From assembly GCA_030704615.1 (NCBI GenBank), contig CM060734.1, positions 42,734,042-42,798,041 on the forward strand: a stretch of DNA of 64,000 bases. The letters are read 5' to 3'. The stretch comes from Takakia lepidozioides. Its lineage: Eukaryota > Streptophyta > Takakiopsida > Takakiales > Takakiaceae. Under the pieces are notes generated by a model. That model made no database searches. It was not told the origin of the DNA and saw nothing but the letters and a program-made list of their open reading frames with translations. This document shows, piece after piece, positions 1-11,892 of this stretch (position 1 is the stretch's first letter; each line of letters starts with the position of its first letter). Both the position numbers and the translations under genes were made by a program.

Positions 1-860
1 TACCCTAGTGCAATATATGAAGCGCGACGTTTGTTTTGTTTTGTCACATTGAGATGTCCCAATCCGCAGGGGCCTGGCGCTGGTGCTTGGTACCGTTGGA
101 AAGCCCTCGACAAGGAGGGGTGCACGGGCTTGGTCTCATGATTTTTGGACCTGCGGTGTGGGAGATGTGGAATTCCAAGTACTTTTGGTCGCTGAAAATT
201 CACAAAAGATAGAAAAAATGGCGAAGTGGGCATTCCTGGGACAATGGTTGGAGCCTCCACATGAGAGAGAGATATAAAGGGAAAGGTCTCTGGTTCAAAT
301 CTGGTCATAGGCTCTATGGAAAAAAAAAAACTTACTTAGATGACATTGGACACTTGGGCAAAGGCTACCCTAGAGGTTGCATTTGGGCCTGGACATACTT
401 GGATAGGGAAAGGTCTACGGTTCAAATCTGGAAAAATATGTTAAGGTTTATCTTCTTGGTCATGGTTGACCGATTTGTTTTCTCGATCTATGAAATCCTT
501 AGAGCGGCTTAGAACGGCTCTAAGATCCTTACAACGAACGTAAATAGCAATTTAGTTTTTTCTATTTTTTCAATTTAAGAGATCCTTACATTGGCTTTAA
601 GGGATCATTAGAATAAATGTAAAAAATATGTTATGGTTTTTCTTCTTGGTCATGGTTGACTGTTGAGGCCGTATGGCACCCTTTGAGACTCTTCTTCCCC
701 TTCAATAATTCAACTATTAACAATATAGTTATTTGGCTAAAAATAATGTGATTTTTTGGCTAAACTATATTATGGTTTAGCCAGAACTTGTCGACGTGGC
801 CTTCCGTCTTGCCGAGAAACAAAAACTTGGCACTAGCTGGTATCACTCAGAGGATTTCAG
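1..860. other. No gene seen; short internal direct repeats
   Basis: I see no protein-like reading frame here. Two pairs of direct repeats are visible: a segment reading GGGAAAGGTCT...GGTTCAAATCTGG near 281-306 and again near 405-431, and a 39-bp segment with TCTTCTTGGTCATGGTTGAC at about 433-471 and 622-660. This suggests local duplication of a non-coding repeat. The GGTTCAAATC core resembles a Pol III B box, but no matching A box is obvious. Confidence 0.4.
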
Positions 861-891
861 AGCAGCACTTGTGGTTGCAGGCTCATAAAGA

Positions 892-951
892 GAGAAATGA
901 AATGGTGCTTTATATCGTCCGGAAGCTCATAGAGCTTATGGGACAAAATGG
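892..951 (-). mobile_element. LINE 3'-end fragment (inverted)
   Basis: These 60 bases are the near-exact reverse complement of 52,797-52,858, which lies just downstream of a LINE reverse-transcriptase C-terminus. This is therefore a detached 3'-UTR scrap of the same non-LTR family in minus orientation. No coding sequence of the LINE is attached. Confidence 0.6.
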
Positions 952-1940
952 AAGAAAACATGAGGGAGGAAACAAAAATAACTAGCATTTTCAACAGTGC
1001 ACATACAACATTATTTTGCGAGTTTGCTCATTCAAGAGGAACCGTACATATTGGATTGAATGTGGGCAGTTTGGTTGATAGTAACTTAAAAGCCCTCCGG
1101 CCGGATATAACAAATCTCTTTCATTCACGCAGCTTATTCTACAATCGAGAGAGAAGGCAGTAGACAGACTTGCCGGGGCCCCCTGCAGCCACACCAGCAC
1201 TGGCACAGCGGTGGTGTTTGCTACTTTGGTGTTGCTGTGATAGAACCACCACAACATGTGTGCCCTATTGATCAGCAGCTCAGCTCCACCTCTCCAAAAA
1301 CAAGTAGATAGAGGAGAGGACGCACTAGGAACAAGAGATGAGACACTCTGGACAGAAGGACACGGATATCACACTGTCACAAATGAAGGGATTTGAAGCA
1401 CGCACAGGCAACACACAGAAAGGTCTTTTGCTTTTGATTTTCCTGGGGGATCTGCAAATGAAGATTGCCACACTGAAGGGAACTACAAGAGCCATACCCC
1501 AACGACTGACATAGCCCAGAATGTAATTTGTACTTGGGGCTTAGCCTCAAGATTTCAGGACATTTATGGGTTCATAGATTGCAAGGACTTAATCTGATAG
1601 CTGTGCATAGGCACCTTAATCTTCTCAAATCCTCGACCAAAAAAGGACACTGAACTTCACGAACTAGCGAGTCCCATGCTTGGTCGTAATCCCCATGTGC
1701 AATGCAAACCGAGCAATTTTTACAAGTTGGGTTTTTATGGTGGAGTGAGTTCAGTTAGAAGACCTGCCTTTCGTCTCTAATTGCATGGTCATTGTCTCCA
1801 TAGTGCTCACACTAAAGTCTCAAACGGTCACATGGACACCACACTTCAAACAACAGAATTAAAATCACATTTTATCCTACATACAGGCAAAGTTTCAGGT
1901 ACGCGTGTAGTACAATCGTCTTCCTCTTTCTCTCTCTTTC
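952..1940. other. No gene recognised
   Basis: Short frames on both strands match no family I know and show no splice-linked continuity. A pyrimidine-rich TC tract lies at about 1,919-1,946. I see nothing else that can be supported. Confidence 0.4.
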
Positions 1941-1950
1941 TCTCTTACTA

Positions 1951-2110
1951 TGAGATCCATGGGAGATTCCACTGTCTATTCGTGGAACCCAATCTCTCAC
2001 TGAACTCATAGTCATAGTCTGAACTCATAGTCTTTCACTATGAAGATCAGAAATGCCTGGCAGCTTACCTGCACGAGGCACTCACCCTTAGACAATCACT
2101 CGAACAATAG
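1951..2110 (+). mobile_element. LINE ORF2 C-terminal fragment
   Basis: The stretch is about 85 percent identical by eye to 52,611-52,745. There the sequence continues the C-terminus of a non-LTR retrotransposon reverse transcriptase (a region with Cys/His residues of the zf-RVT type). The copy here holds only the last residues (GRFHCLF, then an Ala-Tyr-Leu-His tail) and the start of the 3' UTR. It contains a small internal duplication around 2,003-2,030 and is a 5'-truncated, dead insertion. Confidence 0.6.
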
Positions 2111-2366
2111 TTTTTATCTCCGATCACGTTTCCACAAACAAAACAAGTACGGAGATTTCTGAAGGCAATGCATGTAAGAGATTATCGCTGATCGATTATC
2201 TCACCCATGACTGTAAAAAAGGTTTCAACTTTAATGGGACTGTAGAATACAATTTGACATATAATTTATACATACAGCAACTTTGCTGTGAAGATTCTAC
2301 AGTAACTTGACCTCCCATGATGCATAGAACTGCTGATCAAGTATGTACAGTTCCACAATGAGCCAA

Positions 2367-3228
2367 CTAGTTAGCAAAATCATTGTGCATGAGCTCGCGT
2401 GTGTACAATCCAGTATGATTCGGTGTATCATACGGATCCTTATTGTTGCGCTTATGAACTCGCACCTTCCGAAGAGATGCTTCCAACTGTGCCTCTAGCC
2501 CCTCCAGATCAGGAGGCTCCAATCCCCATAGCTCGTCGCCTGAAAGGATCCGTGAGTATCGTTGCGACAGGTCGAGATCTTCCTCAAGCTTCTGGATTCT
2601 GTCCTCCAGCACGAGGTTTAGAGTTGTCGCATCAAGATTTCTCTCATCGATACTGGTCTCATCAAGAGCCAATGTATCTTGCTCAGCCATATCGACGCCC
2701 TCGAATTCAGCATACATGTCTATGAGGGCATTCACCAAATTGATGTCTGGTAGAATCCCTGCTTCCACAATGTCAACATGTACCTTCTTGCCCATTTTCA
2801 GGTCCCCCAGACCGGTGCACGCTTTGAGAACGAGGATAAAATCGTCGGAGCCTGGCTGCTGAAGATTGTCGTAGTGGTCCACAACGTCTTTCCATTCCGC
2901 ACGCTGGTTCACGTAATTGGCCTCGTATGTGTACTCTTGATCTAACTCTTGATGCTCGCTTGGCAACTCATGATAGCATCTCATCATGGTATTTGTCACG
3001 TTCCTCCTGGGGAATCTCCGCATATCGAGCAATCACATCTTCCATACATGTATTGCAAAACTTAATCAGGTCTCCTTCAGGGCTGAACATGATGACGGCC
3101 ACATCAACATTGCAAAGAGTTGACAACTCCATCGCTTTCTTGACTAATCCTTTCGATCTCTTGAGGTAGATAGCTTTCCTACATTCAGATCTCTCTATAA
3201 GTTGCATGGGCAGCTTACGCCGACCCAT
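2367..3228 (-). pseudogene. MADS-box gene with an inserted PPR segment
   Basis: The frame starts MGRRKLPMQLIE at 3,228 and has a full MADS domain of about 57 residues: basic KRSKGLVKKAMELSTLC, then VAVIMFSPEG. A linker follows, then about 50 residues of PPR type (LKACTGLGDL...GKKVHVDIVEAGILPD...ALIDMYA, about 2,868-2,700), then a K-box-like coiled coil (LEDRIQKLEEDLDLSQ...LEAQLEASLRKVR, about 2,580-2,460). Reading must shift one frame near 2,970-2,985: the MADS frame stops at 2,968 and the remainder is open from 3,032 to 2,367. MADS proteins are nuclear transcription factors that bind CArG boxes as dimers. The usual MIKC introns are absent, so a processed copy or type I-like gene is possible. 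The PPR piece resembles the many PPR fragments in this window and was probably captured locally. MADS identity is secure; function is doubtful. Confidence 0.8.
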
Positions 3229-4164
3229 GACCCTTTCCCGCTGTGTGATCTTCTATACGTGGATTAGAACTAGCTATACTGCTTGTCCTCCTCCTCCGTA
3301 GCAAAATAAATACCTGGGATGCACCTCTTCTTGTCAACTGGTCTCCCTCGCCTGATCGATCTATACAGCTCCCTCCTCCGTTCCAATGGCAAGCAAAGCT
3401 CTCCTTCGCAGCCGCAGAAACAGCAATTTATACGCGCTTGTAAAGTTTTCCCGCTTGTCTCGTTTTTCTATTATTATCTTTTCTCAACTTTTGGTCTGTA
3501 TTTGCTTTTGCTATTTCCGACTTCGGATTTCCTGATGCGTGCAGGAATGTCCCGGGCAGTAACCCGGGTCTTGAAATCCAGGATTGTATGGACTCCAGAG
3601 TGATAGACCTGGATTTCAGAGAGACATGCAGGGACCAATTTGATTATATCACTTTCTCCCACAAGAGTTTCAGTTATTTGGGAGCATCTCTCTTGTAATG
3701 CAGCTAAGTCTTCCTAAGCTCTGGTTTTAAGTTGGCTTGAATAGTAGAATGCTAGTTGTTGAGACTTTCTCTTTCCCCCACCCTCCGCAACAAATGGAGA
3801 GTATTGCAAGCATGTCAGGTTAGGGTATGTTTGGTTCTTGGTTGGTTTTTTCTCGCTTGTCCTAGTGCGGAAATCGGACTTTTCGATTTGAATGTGATCA
3901 AAGGGAAAATGTGAGTGACTCCAGAGTTGCAGGACGGTTAATGTGTGTGCTTGAAACCAGCGAGGGTGCCGCTGAGGTAGGCTCACAGCGATTATGTTCG
4001 TTGAGCAGATTTCACCGCTCAATTACACATCAAGTCTCTACTTACCTTGATGGAGAAAGAAAGCGAGGAATGGTTCTTTGACCGTGATTATCGACCTTCT
4101 ACTGATCTGATGACAGCGGCTTCGACTCGATTCCTCTCCACTTCGGACGGGCCCGGCTTTAGCC
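3229..4164. other. No gene recognised; one small fold-back
   Basis: This is the upstream flank of the MADS-like gene. TTTTTCTATTATTATC-type AT-rich stretches are present but no convincing promoter. A small inverted repeat (GAAATCCAGG at about 3,572 against CCTGGATTTC at about 3,608) echoes a longer fold-back with the same core near 9,300. No protein-like frame. Confidence 0.35.
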
Positions 4165-5410
4165 AACAACAGTATATTATCCAAGCTGTTTCCATGTTCT
4201 CTGATCTATCTTACACCGAAGCATAACGATGGTACAATAAAAAGAATCTTCAAACTGCCTCACGATCTTGCCAAGAGACTGCAGGAAGACACGGACTTCA
4301 TCTCCTGTGTATCATCTCTCACCGATGGCACACTTGGATAGGCATACCACAAATTCCAACTGCAGGCGGTAGACACAAGGGAATCAACGCATGGGATGCA
4401 TACGAGCCCTGCCTTGTTGGGCTGGAACCCCGCAGCTCAGAACGTCTTCTGTAGACCAAATCACAATCCTCTCTTGTTCGCGGTTTCAGGTTTTGATACA
4501 GTAGAAATCAGCTCACGGTGGGTGAGAAGTGAGAACGTATTGCGGCCACTACAGTACGACATGTTTGGAAATATGTTAGAGGTGTGGGAGGTCTGTCCCT
4601 TCCGAGGGCCTTCAGAATCGTCCATTTTGCTGAATTATCCTGAAAGGATATTTTGTCATGTTTTACCATAGGTTTGGGTTCTCTGTTCAGCAGACAGAGT
4701 TCAGTGTTGGGCACCAAAAGGGTTGACACAAGGTTCTGGTTCTTGAAAAGCAGTATCAATTCATAACTTGCAGTAACTTATTTGCTCCTGACTTCAGATA
4801 TTCACAGCATTGGAGCATAATTTTGGAAAGAGATTTTGTTACGACATGTCTGGACAGTCTTCTTGACAGAGTAACGTTATAACTTGTAACCAACCACAAG
4901 GCGACTCATTTCGACCCACCAACCAGGTAGTTAGCTGTAGCAAGTACATAGCCAAGTTGTGTCGGTATCTCACTCTCTCTTTGATGCCGCTAGATGTGAT
5001 TAGCATATTTTGCAAGTAGCTTGGAAGTTGCTCAGCATGTGCTGACATGAGGAGTAGATTGCTTGGTTGTAGCTTTTGGGTTGGATGCCAAACGGGCCAT
5101 AGCAGGAACTAGAAAAATCTACCAGGCCAGAGCTGCTAGCAGGGAGTGGGACAGGCCGAAGGCAAACCCCACAAAGAAGGAAGCAAAGGAGCTCCAAAAA
5201 GAGCTGTGAAGTCTATTAAAGAAGACAGCTGCTACCAGTTGTGGTTGTTATGTAGTTTTTTCAGTTACACAGCATTGATGCAGGCTTTTTGATGGAAGGA
5301 AAAGAGGCGAGGAGGCGTTGAGCAGAGTCAGTTGCTTGCATACAAATTACAACCCGCACATAGTTCCTAGAAAATTTAGTAGGTACGGTGAATAGTGACT
5401 ACCCTTACAG
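4165..5410. repeat. PPO 3' flank, duplicated copy 1
   Basis: Long stretches match 10,195-11,185 at roughly 90 percent by eye: ATTATCCAAGCTGTTTCC (4,171 / 10,203), GGGATGCATACGAGCCCTGC (4,392 / 10,396), GGTTGACACAAGGTTCTGG (4,718 / 10,759) and the end with TACAACCCGCACATAGTTCC (5,348 / 11,126). The middle (about 4,770-5,240) differs between copies. The block lies just 3' of the PPO pseudogene and has no coding frame of its own. It marks a segmental duplication that also includes PPO sequence. Confidence 0.75.
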
Positions 5411-5560
5411 AAGGCTCCCTTGAAGGAGGACTTGCCTTTCTATGTACAGATTCCAGCTCTAAATCACCTGGGCTTTCACTGTTCTACCCACTGCATTTCC
5501 ACTGGATTTATAACTGGACTGGTGGTTGGTATTTTTCTCGTCCTCAACATCTTTGTGATG

Positions 5561-8500
5561 TTATTGGGCCAGCTCTATCCGGATTGATTGAATGGTGATG
5601 GCAGTATCATCTTTCTCCTTGCTTTTGGGCACAAGACTGACCAGGATGCTCGGCTCCTTCTCAAGCCCAAGCTGCTTCAGCTTTGAGCTGATGCCTACCT
5701 CGAAGGAATGATCACGGCTAGGAGTATGTTCTAGGGAATTTCCAACAGTCCGAGAGGGATAGAAAGCGCCTGCATATTCGGTACAGCTCAAGGGTGTATG
5801 CTCATCCGCCTGGGGCAAATTTAAAAACAAGACAAACCCTACTAGTTTACCTGATGGTATCTTTATGCCTTCAATGGCAAGGACCTCTTCTTGAAATCCT
5901 GGTTGCTTCGTGGTTTGAATGATAATGGGCACTGGCCTTGAGATGTGAGCCTGGAAAACTGCGCCAGTAAGAGTAATGTTTCTACTATGCAAAATTTCTG
6001 GTCCTCGTGTAGCGATCAAATCACAATCCTTAGTTGTTCGCTCTGTCTGCCAGGAAGGGACGATGAACCTTGCAAGCTTGGCTATGCCGCTCATGAGTTG
6101 CTCCCAAAACTCTGGAGCACAGTCTGAAGACACTGAAACTGAAGCTGGTTTGGTGCTCAGAGGGGTAGAATTGAACGAGAGCCAGTCATTCTCTACCTCT
6201 TCGTACTTATAGCGAAGTTTTTCCATATCAAGAGAGTCTGCTACCTGTACAAATCAGCAAGGGTCTTCACTGTCACTTGTCCATTCCAAATTTTGACGAA
6301 AGTTGTGAACTTGCACTTTGTAGACGTAGATGCACGTATTAACAGTTTCAGAGAGGGAAGGCGAGATATGAAAACCAACCTTCACACGAACAAGATCAGC
6401 GTTTTCATCGTAGAAGAGAAACTCCGTGTTGAGCCAGTCGGGGTCAGTAAAGTCGCCACGTTGACCTCCTGGCAGGTTCTTCCAGAGATCCCAGAAACGG
6501 TCCACATTGGTGTGATGTACAAAGAAAAGGGGATCTCTTGCTGACAAATAGCATGGGCCCAAGTCCTCAGGCACCGGGGACCTCTCATCTCCTGCCCCCA
6601 AATGACACAGAAATCAAGTAAATCGTGGCCACTACAACCGATTGCACTATATCCTCTTATTGTGTATCACCGTCATTGCATTTGTTACGGCCCTCAGAGG
6701 AAGAGGTTACTCTGAAAATCTAGGATCTCGAAACAAAGTGCATGGACGCCTTCCAAAGCTAACAAACAATAACTCTCCTTCCTTTAGACGTTGATTGCAT
6801 GTGACGCCAAAGACTCCAACCTGACAAAAGCAGAGGATTCCAGATTACAAACTGCAGAGATTACATTGCCTTCTATACTCGCAACTCAACTCACATTTAG
6901 CGTAGATGTTTGTTGATGAACTCGTAAACTAGGAGCAAGGAATTCACAGATGGTTTGCAGTAAACGACTGTAAGGAACCTGTCCAATAGTGGATGCTGCC
7001 ATGAGGGTTAACCTCGAAGATGGTAGGGTTCACTACTGGGGCTTCGCCGCCGCGGAAGGGCTGCCCCAGAAACAGGAGCGGGAGGGAAGCGTCCACTACG
7101 GAGGTGTACACCACGTTTCTATTGATCGCCCGCTGGTCCTCCGGGCTGACCGTCGGGTCGTCAGTGCCCAGGTTAGGAGAGGTCGACAATGGCAGGGGGC
7201 TGATGAATCGGGCTGCGTTTCTCGTCGAACAGCCCGCCGTTTCGGCGGTCGACGTACATGGAGGGGAGCACGTTGAAGGGCGGGTGGACGTCGGCCTGGT
7301 TGTCCCACTGCCAGAAGGGCAGCGCGAAGGTGTCGTCGTCCAACAGCCTCGCGAGTATGCGCTCGTGAAAGTAGACGTACCAGCGATGGAAGGGCATCGT
7401 CAGCCAGTTGGCGTGCATTTCTAACGTCTCCGTGGAGTTCACTTGTCTGAAGGAGTCGGATCCAGTGTTAGATAATTTAAAGTCACTTGATCCCAACAAG
7501 TCGTGGCTGGTAGTGTAGCAGGGTAACCTAAATGATGTTACGTGGAGAGACGATGCATAGCCCAAATCTTCTTGAGCTGCACTTATCTTTGAAACTAACT
7601 CCTTCTTGTTAAATGAGAAGCTAACGTGCTTACAATCGAGTGCTTACAATCGAGTACGTAAAAGAGGACAGGACAGGAGAATGGGGGAGAAGCGTATTCC
7701 ACCAACTCTGTGATGGTAGATCGCACAAGGAGAAAGTACGAAAGGTTTGAAGCTGAGCCCCATGAAGGAACTAAAAATATGTGCACGCGCAACCCATACA
7801 TATCGAAATTTCAAAGGTATCGTATCACATGGACGTCCTTGATCTTGTGTAAGTAGCATCTGGATTGGTGTTACCGATCAAGTGAGACGGCACGTTCACG
7901 AGTATACAAGTTCTCCTAGACGGACATCAGACAAACGAAGAAGGAAAGCCCATGACTAGGACGAGTATATTTCTACATGTATTTGAATCAGTTCATACTC
8001 TGAACGAAACAGCCAGACATTGTCAAATGAGATTTTGAGGAGTTGAACTACAATGCCACGAGGATAGCGGGACAATGAGAGATAAGGTTCTTTCGACTTC
8101 CACATCCTTTCCATATGATGTACATCGTACTACGATTATACTAGATCAACCAGATCAGGAGATTGCGCCAACAAGAGGATAGAAGAGTGGGACTCAACAC
8201 TACAATTAACTATCAGGGTCGAGACGACTGCTTCAGAGAAATGCGTTGAATAAATAGAGGACTAGGTAATGCCAGGGGGAAGTTTTAAAGATGCTCGCCT
8301 GTAAACTGAGGTACAGTAGGCACAGTGCAATTTGTGCTGACGAAGGAACGATCGGGGGTCATCATCTGGAAGTGCTTTCATCAGTTCGTATGCTCGATTG
8401 AGCTTCTCTATGTTCGCCTGATCCAGCTTGTGCGTGGGTCGCCTTACCCGCATAGGCAAGTCTGTGCTGAATTTGAAGTTGATTGCGGGTCTCTTGTTGG

Positions 8501-8694
8501 GCAGAAAGCAGCAGTCGTGGACGATCGTTGACAAACACAGCTTGGCAGGTGTTCAAGTCCGGGCCTAGCACCGGAGCGGCATGCACAGTGTGTAGCTTCC
8601 TACTACACCACGCCATAGACACTAGCATAATGGCCCACAACAATTTCTGTGTGCCCAATCCACATCCTGCAGGATGCAGTCCTTCCATACCCAT
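5561..8694 (-). pseudogene. Polyphenol oxidase (tyrosinase-type) pseudogene
   Basis: Plant PPO is a type-3 copper enzyme oxidising phenols to quinones. Exon 1 (8,694 to about 8,300) gives a hydrophobic leader (LLWAIMLVSMAW) then APVLGPDLNTC, DCCFLP and LPMRVRRP...LNRAYELMKALPDDDPRS...HCAYC, with a one-base frameshift near 8,540. Exon 2 (about 7,440-6,985) has the CuA region (HANWLTMPFHRWYVYFHERI, then DDDTFALPFWQWDNQ) with another frameshift near 7,180. Exon 3 (about 6,590-6,380) has CuB (ARDPLFFVHHTNVDRFW) and [23 protein letters not shown] clean GT-AG intron at 6,379-6,245 leads to exon 4 (6,244-5,561) with VENDWL and the KFDV-type C-terminal domain ending ITIQSIRIE. All domains are present in order, but two frameshifts make it a probable pseudogene. 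The secretory-like leader differs from the plastid leader of flowering-plant PPOs. Confidence 0.85.
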
Positions 8695-9700
8695 AGTTGT
8701 TGCCCACCAATCCAGAAACCAACAAAGAAATTAGCTGGACTCTGCGAGAGAGAAACCAACTGACTTCTTATAGAGAACAATGCCTCAAGCGAAGGCTGCT
8801 CCTGAAGCTGCAAAAGCTTCGGAAACGTCCAGCGATGTTTCTGCAGCACCGTACTGTCTGCCCTTTCCGCACTTGATATTTAAGCCCTCAAAGACACAAC
8901 TCATTTTTCATCCATCCGTAACTCCGTTAGATGAAGTCGGATGAATACAGTGTCAGAACGAAAATGGTAGCGCTGCAATAACACTGCCGTCAGTAATTTT
9001 TCTCGTACGTAAAACCCTTCAGAATTTTTGGCTTTGTTAAAATTAGGGCTTCCCTGACAGGAATTCTCCTTGGCACTTGATTACAGGTTTTTGCCCCGGG
9101 ACGACGGCTGTAATCCCAGATTATGAAATCTGTCCCCTGGCAGGCTGGCATATTTTATGGATCTATTATTCGTAATATTGGGCAGACGATGTTCAAACAT
9201 GTGACAATGAAACCCTAGTGGCAACGCAGAGGAGAAACGGGCAATATAAAAAACGGGCAGATTCGTTTTTTGCGAACGGTAATGCCCTCGCCCTTGGACT
9301 TTCCTGGATTTTTGACCCCTGCCCTCGGGACAGGCGCCTCAAATCCAGGAAAGTCCTGGGGCCAGGGCTTTACCTCTTACATACAGGCTACAGCGCGGTA
9401 TGGTGACATCTGCTCGGCTGTGACAGAATGAGCAGGTGTTGGGACACTGTTGGTGGTTGGGGCATTTAATGCACAAGCCATGTTGTCCTAACATCAAGAG
9501 TACCTGGCAGCTAATGTGTGATACAGGAGTAAAGTAATCTCCATAGTCAATGAAGGCAGCCCATCTGCCAGTCTTGACTACTCTATATTTCAATATAAAA
9601 GCCGGGTGGCTGAGCCCAAAGGCACGACGATGAGTGGATGTGCAGCTGGTGATGCTCTTGTTTGTCTCATGATAGGTCTAAGTACTCAGTACTGTGAAGG
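8695..9700. other. Flank with no gene; imperfect fold-back at 9,282-9,365
   Basis: No protein-like frame is seen. Bases 9,282-9,310 (CCTCGCCCTTGGACTTTCC...) and 9,337-9,365 are an imperfect inverted repeat sharing AAATCCAGGAAAGTCC around a GC-rich loop. The arms could belong to a small fold-back element; no target duplication was identified. Confidence 0.4.
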
Positions 9701-9707
9701 CTCACGT

Positions 9708-9890
9708 GCTTAAAGTGGGACTTGCCTTTCTATTTACGGATTTCAGCTCTAGCTAAAACACTTGGGTGGAATTCAGTGTTCTACCCACTGAATTTCCATT
9801 GAATTTCCACTGAATTTCTACCGGGACTGATGGACTGATGGGTGGTAATTTTCTAGTCCTCAACGTCTGTGGGATGTTATTGGGTCTATC
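9708..9890. repeat. Third copy of PPO 3'-UTR sequence
   Basis: Matches 5,412-5,570 and 16,968-17,130 (GACTTGCCTTTCTAT, TTCTACCCACTGAATTTCC, TCCTCAACGTCTGTGGGATG). The coding part that follows in the other copies is absent; non-matching sequence starts after about 9,890. It shows that PPO 3' sequence exists in three places within 12 kb. Confidence 0.65.
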
Positions 9891-10194
9891 ACACATACTT
9901 ACGGAGATCACTCATCATGACCAACTACATAGCTGCCACACTTCAATGGAAGCGCAGACAGAATTTTAATGCTGTGGCAATTTTTCAAGTCATGGCCCAT
10001 GGGCAGAGGTCGCCCGTGGGAATAGCATATCCCTTCTTCCATATTTTAGCTCGCGAGCGCATGTAATCAAATTGGCGGAGGAGTCAGACAACTCAGATTG
10101 GACAGACGGTCCCCTTTCAAGGGCTTTTATGAGGAGATTACCGTTGTCGGGCAATCCAATGGAGGATTCTAGTAGCCTGGTGTAACACTATACT

Positions 10195-11190
10195 AACACT
10201 ATATTATCCAAGCTGTTTCCTTGTTCTCTGATCTATTTTACACCGAAGCATAACGATGGTACAATAAAAATAATCTCCAAACTGCCTCACGATGATACTG
10301 ACTTCATCTCTTGTGTATCATCTCACCCATGTCACACTTGGATAGGGATACCACAAATTCCAACTGCAGGCGCTAGACACAAGGGAATCAACGCATGGGA
10401 TGCATACGAGCCCTGCCCTATTGGGCTGGAACCCCGCAGCTCAGAGACCATATTCTGTAGCCATCCTCTTGTGGCGATCAAATCACAATCCTTTCTTGTT
10501 CACGGTTTCAGGTTTTGATACGGTAGAAATCAGCTCACGGTGGGTGAGAAGTGAGAACGTATGGCGGCCACTACCACTACACATGTGCAATACGACATGT
10601 TGGGAAATTTGTTAGACTAGGTGTGGGAGGTCTGTCCCCTCTGAGCGCCTTCAAAAACGTCCATTTTGCACTTCTGAATTAACAGGAAAGGATACTTTGT
10701 CATGTTTTCCCGTAGGTTTGGGTTCTGTGGTCAGCAGACAGAGTTCAGTGTTGGGCACCAAAAGGGTTGACACAAGGTTCTGGTTCTTGAAAAACTATTA
10801 ATTCATAACTTGCAGTATTTCTCTTTCGCATTTGACTCGGGATGATGTACGAGAGTTGCACTCCACTTTTGGTCTATTGTGAACTTTAGAATTGGTTTCG
10901 TTAAAGTTCCTGCTAAATATTACATATGGAAACTGTACCCCGCATTTACACTTAGCCTATCAAGTGACTTTGTTTCTAAAAATGGGAAGGGGTGTATTGC
11001 GCTGATATATCAACAGCTTGTTATGTAGTTTCAGTTACACAGCATTGTTGCAGGCTCTTGGTGGAAGGAACAGGAGGCAAAAGAGAGGAGGCGCTGAGCA
11101 GAGTCGGTTGCTTGCATACAAATTACAACCCGCACATAGTTCCTAGAGAATTTAGTAGGTACAGTGACTACCCTTACAGAAGGCTCCCGT
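10195..11190. repeat. PPO 3' flank, duplicated copy 2, broken by a chromovirus
   Basis: Homologous to 4,165-5,410. The homology runs to CAGAAGGCTCCCGT at 11,190, stops where the LTR retrotransposon begins, and resumes beyond its right LTR at 16,960 with sequence homologous to 5,412 onward. The element therefore inserted into an already duplicated PPO segment. Confidence 0.75.
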
Positions 11191-11700
11191 TATAACGTCC
11201 CTGTGAACTCGAACCTGCGACAGGCTTGGCAGGACGTTGAACAGTTCAGCAATCGTCGACGGCTGTCTGGGTGAGGTGATGGGGATGTCACGTGGAACAG
11301 CTGGTGGTGGCGATGTGTTGGCAGGATTCCGTTGATCAAGACCAAAAGCAAGAATGATGATGTTGAGAAGTGTACAGGGAGGAGAGTGGGGGACTTGACT
11401 CTCTTCTTCTGGTTTTTGGTTCCCTAGAGAGAAGAGCTTGTAGATGTTGGCCGTACAGAGTGTGGAAGACAAGACGGCCATGGCGAATAGTGTCTACGAA
11501 CAGGGAAGAGAGAGATAATACAGAAAATGATGCATGGTGTGGCGGTTGGGAGGACTGGTTGTGTTCCAGTACCATGTACAATTCTAGGATTGGGTGCTAG
11601 TTCCTGTTGAGTCAAGAATTATTGTGACTTGAAGGATCTGTACATAAAGCAAATGGTGGTGTTTGGCCATTATGTGGAATAAGACAAGAGGATTGTAAGA
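11191..11700 (+). repeat. 5' LTR of the chromovirus (510 bp)
   Basis: Matches 16,450-16,959 except at 11,429, 11,439, 11,456, 11,484 and 11,493, all within 65 bp. It begins TATAACGTCC rather than the usual TG and ends TTGTAAGA. The boundary is fixed by comparing both LTRs and by the target duplication. Confidence 0.93.
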
Positions 11701-11703
11701 TCT

Positions 11704-11716
11704 TGGTATTAGAGCA
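11704..11716 (+). other. Primer-binding site (initiator tRNA-Met type)
   Basis: TGGTATTAGAGCA lies three bases inside the 5' LTR. It matches the common plant Ty3 site TGGTATCAGAGC with one change and fits the 3' end of initiator methionine tRNA, used to prime minus-strand DNA synthesis. Confidence 0.8.
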
Positions 11717-11892
11717 GATTTCGACCTTTTGGGATTTGTGGTTTATGAGCCAATTGACATTCGGCTCTGGAAGCTCGTTGCTTCAGTGGGATATAATCTT
11801 TAAAGGTAGATGTAGTACATCTCCAGAGTCGATGGAAGGCGAGACAAGCCATACACAGGCTGCAAATTGTTGTACCAGAAGAACTTATCACT

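Noticed and set aside
8362-8694. Independent 110-codon gene
   Set aside because: The first part is PPO exon 1. The remainder is the out-of-phase continuation after a frameshift.
9600-9640. GCCGGGTGGCTGAGC resembling the 5' end of a Leu/Ser tRNA
   Set aside because: No anticodon arm, B box or 3' acceptor strand follows.
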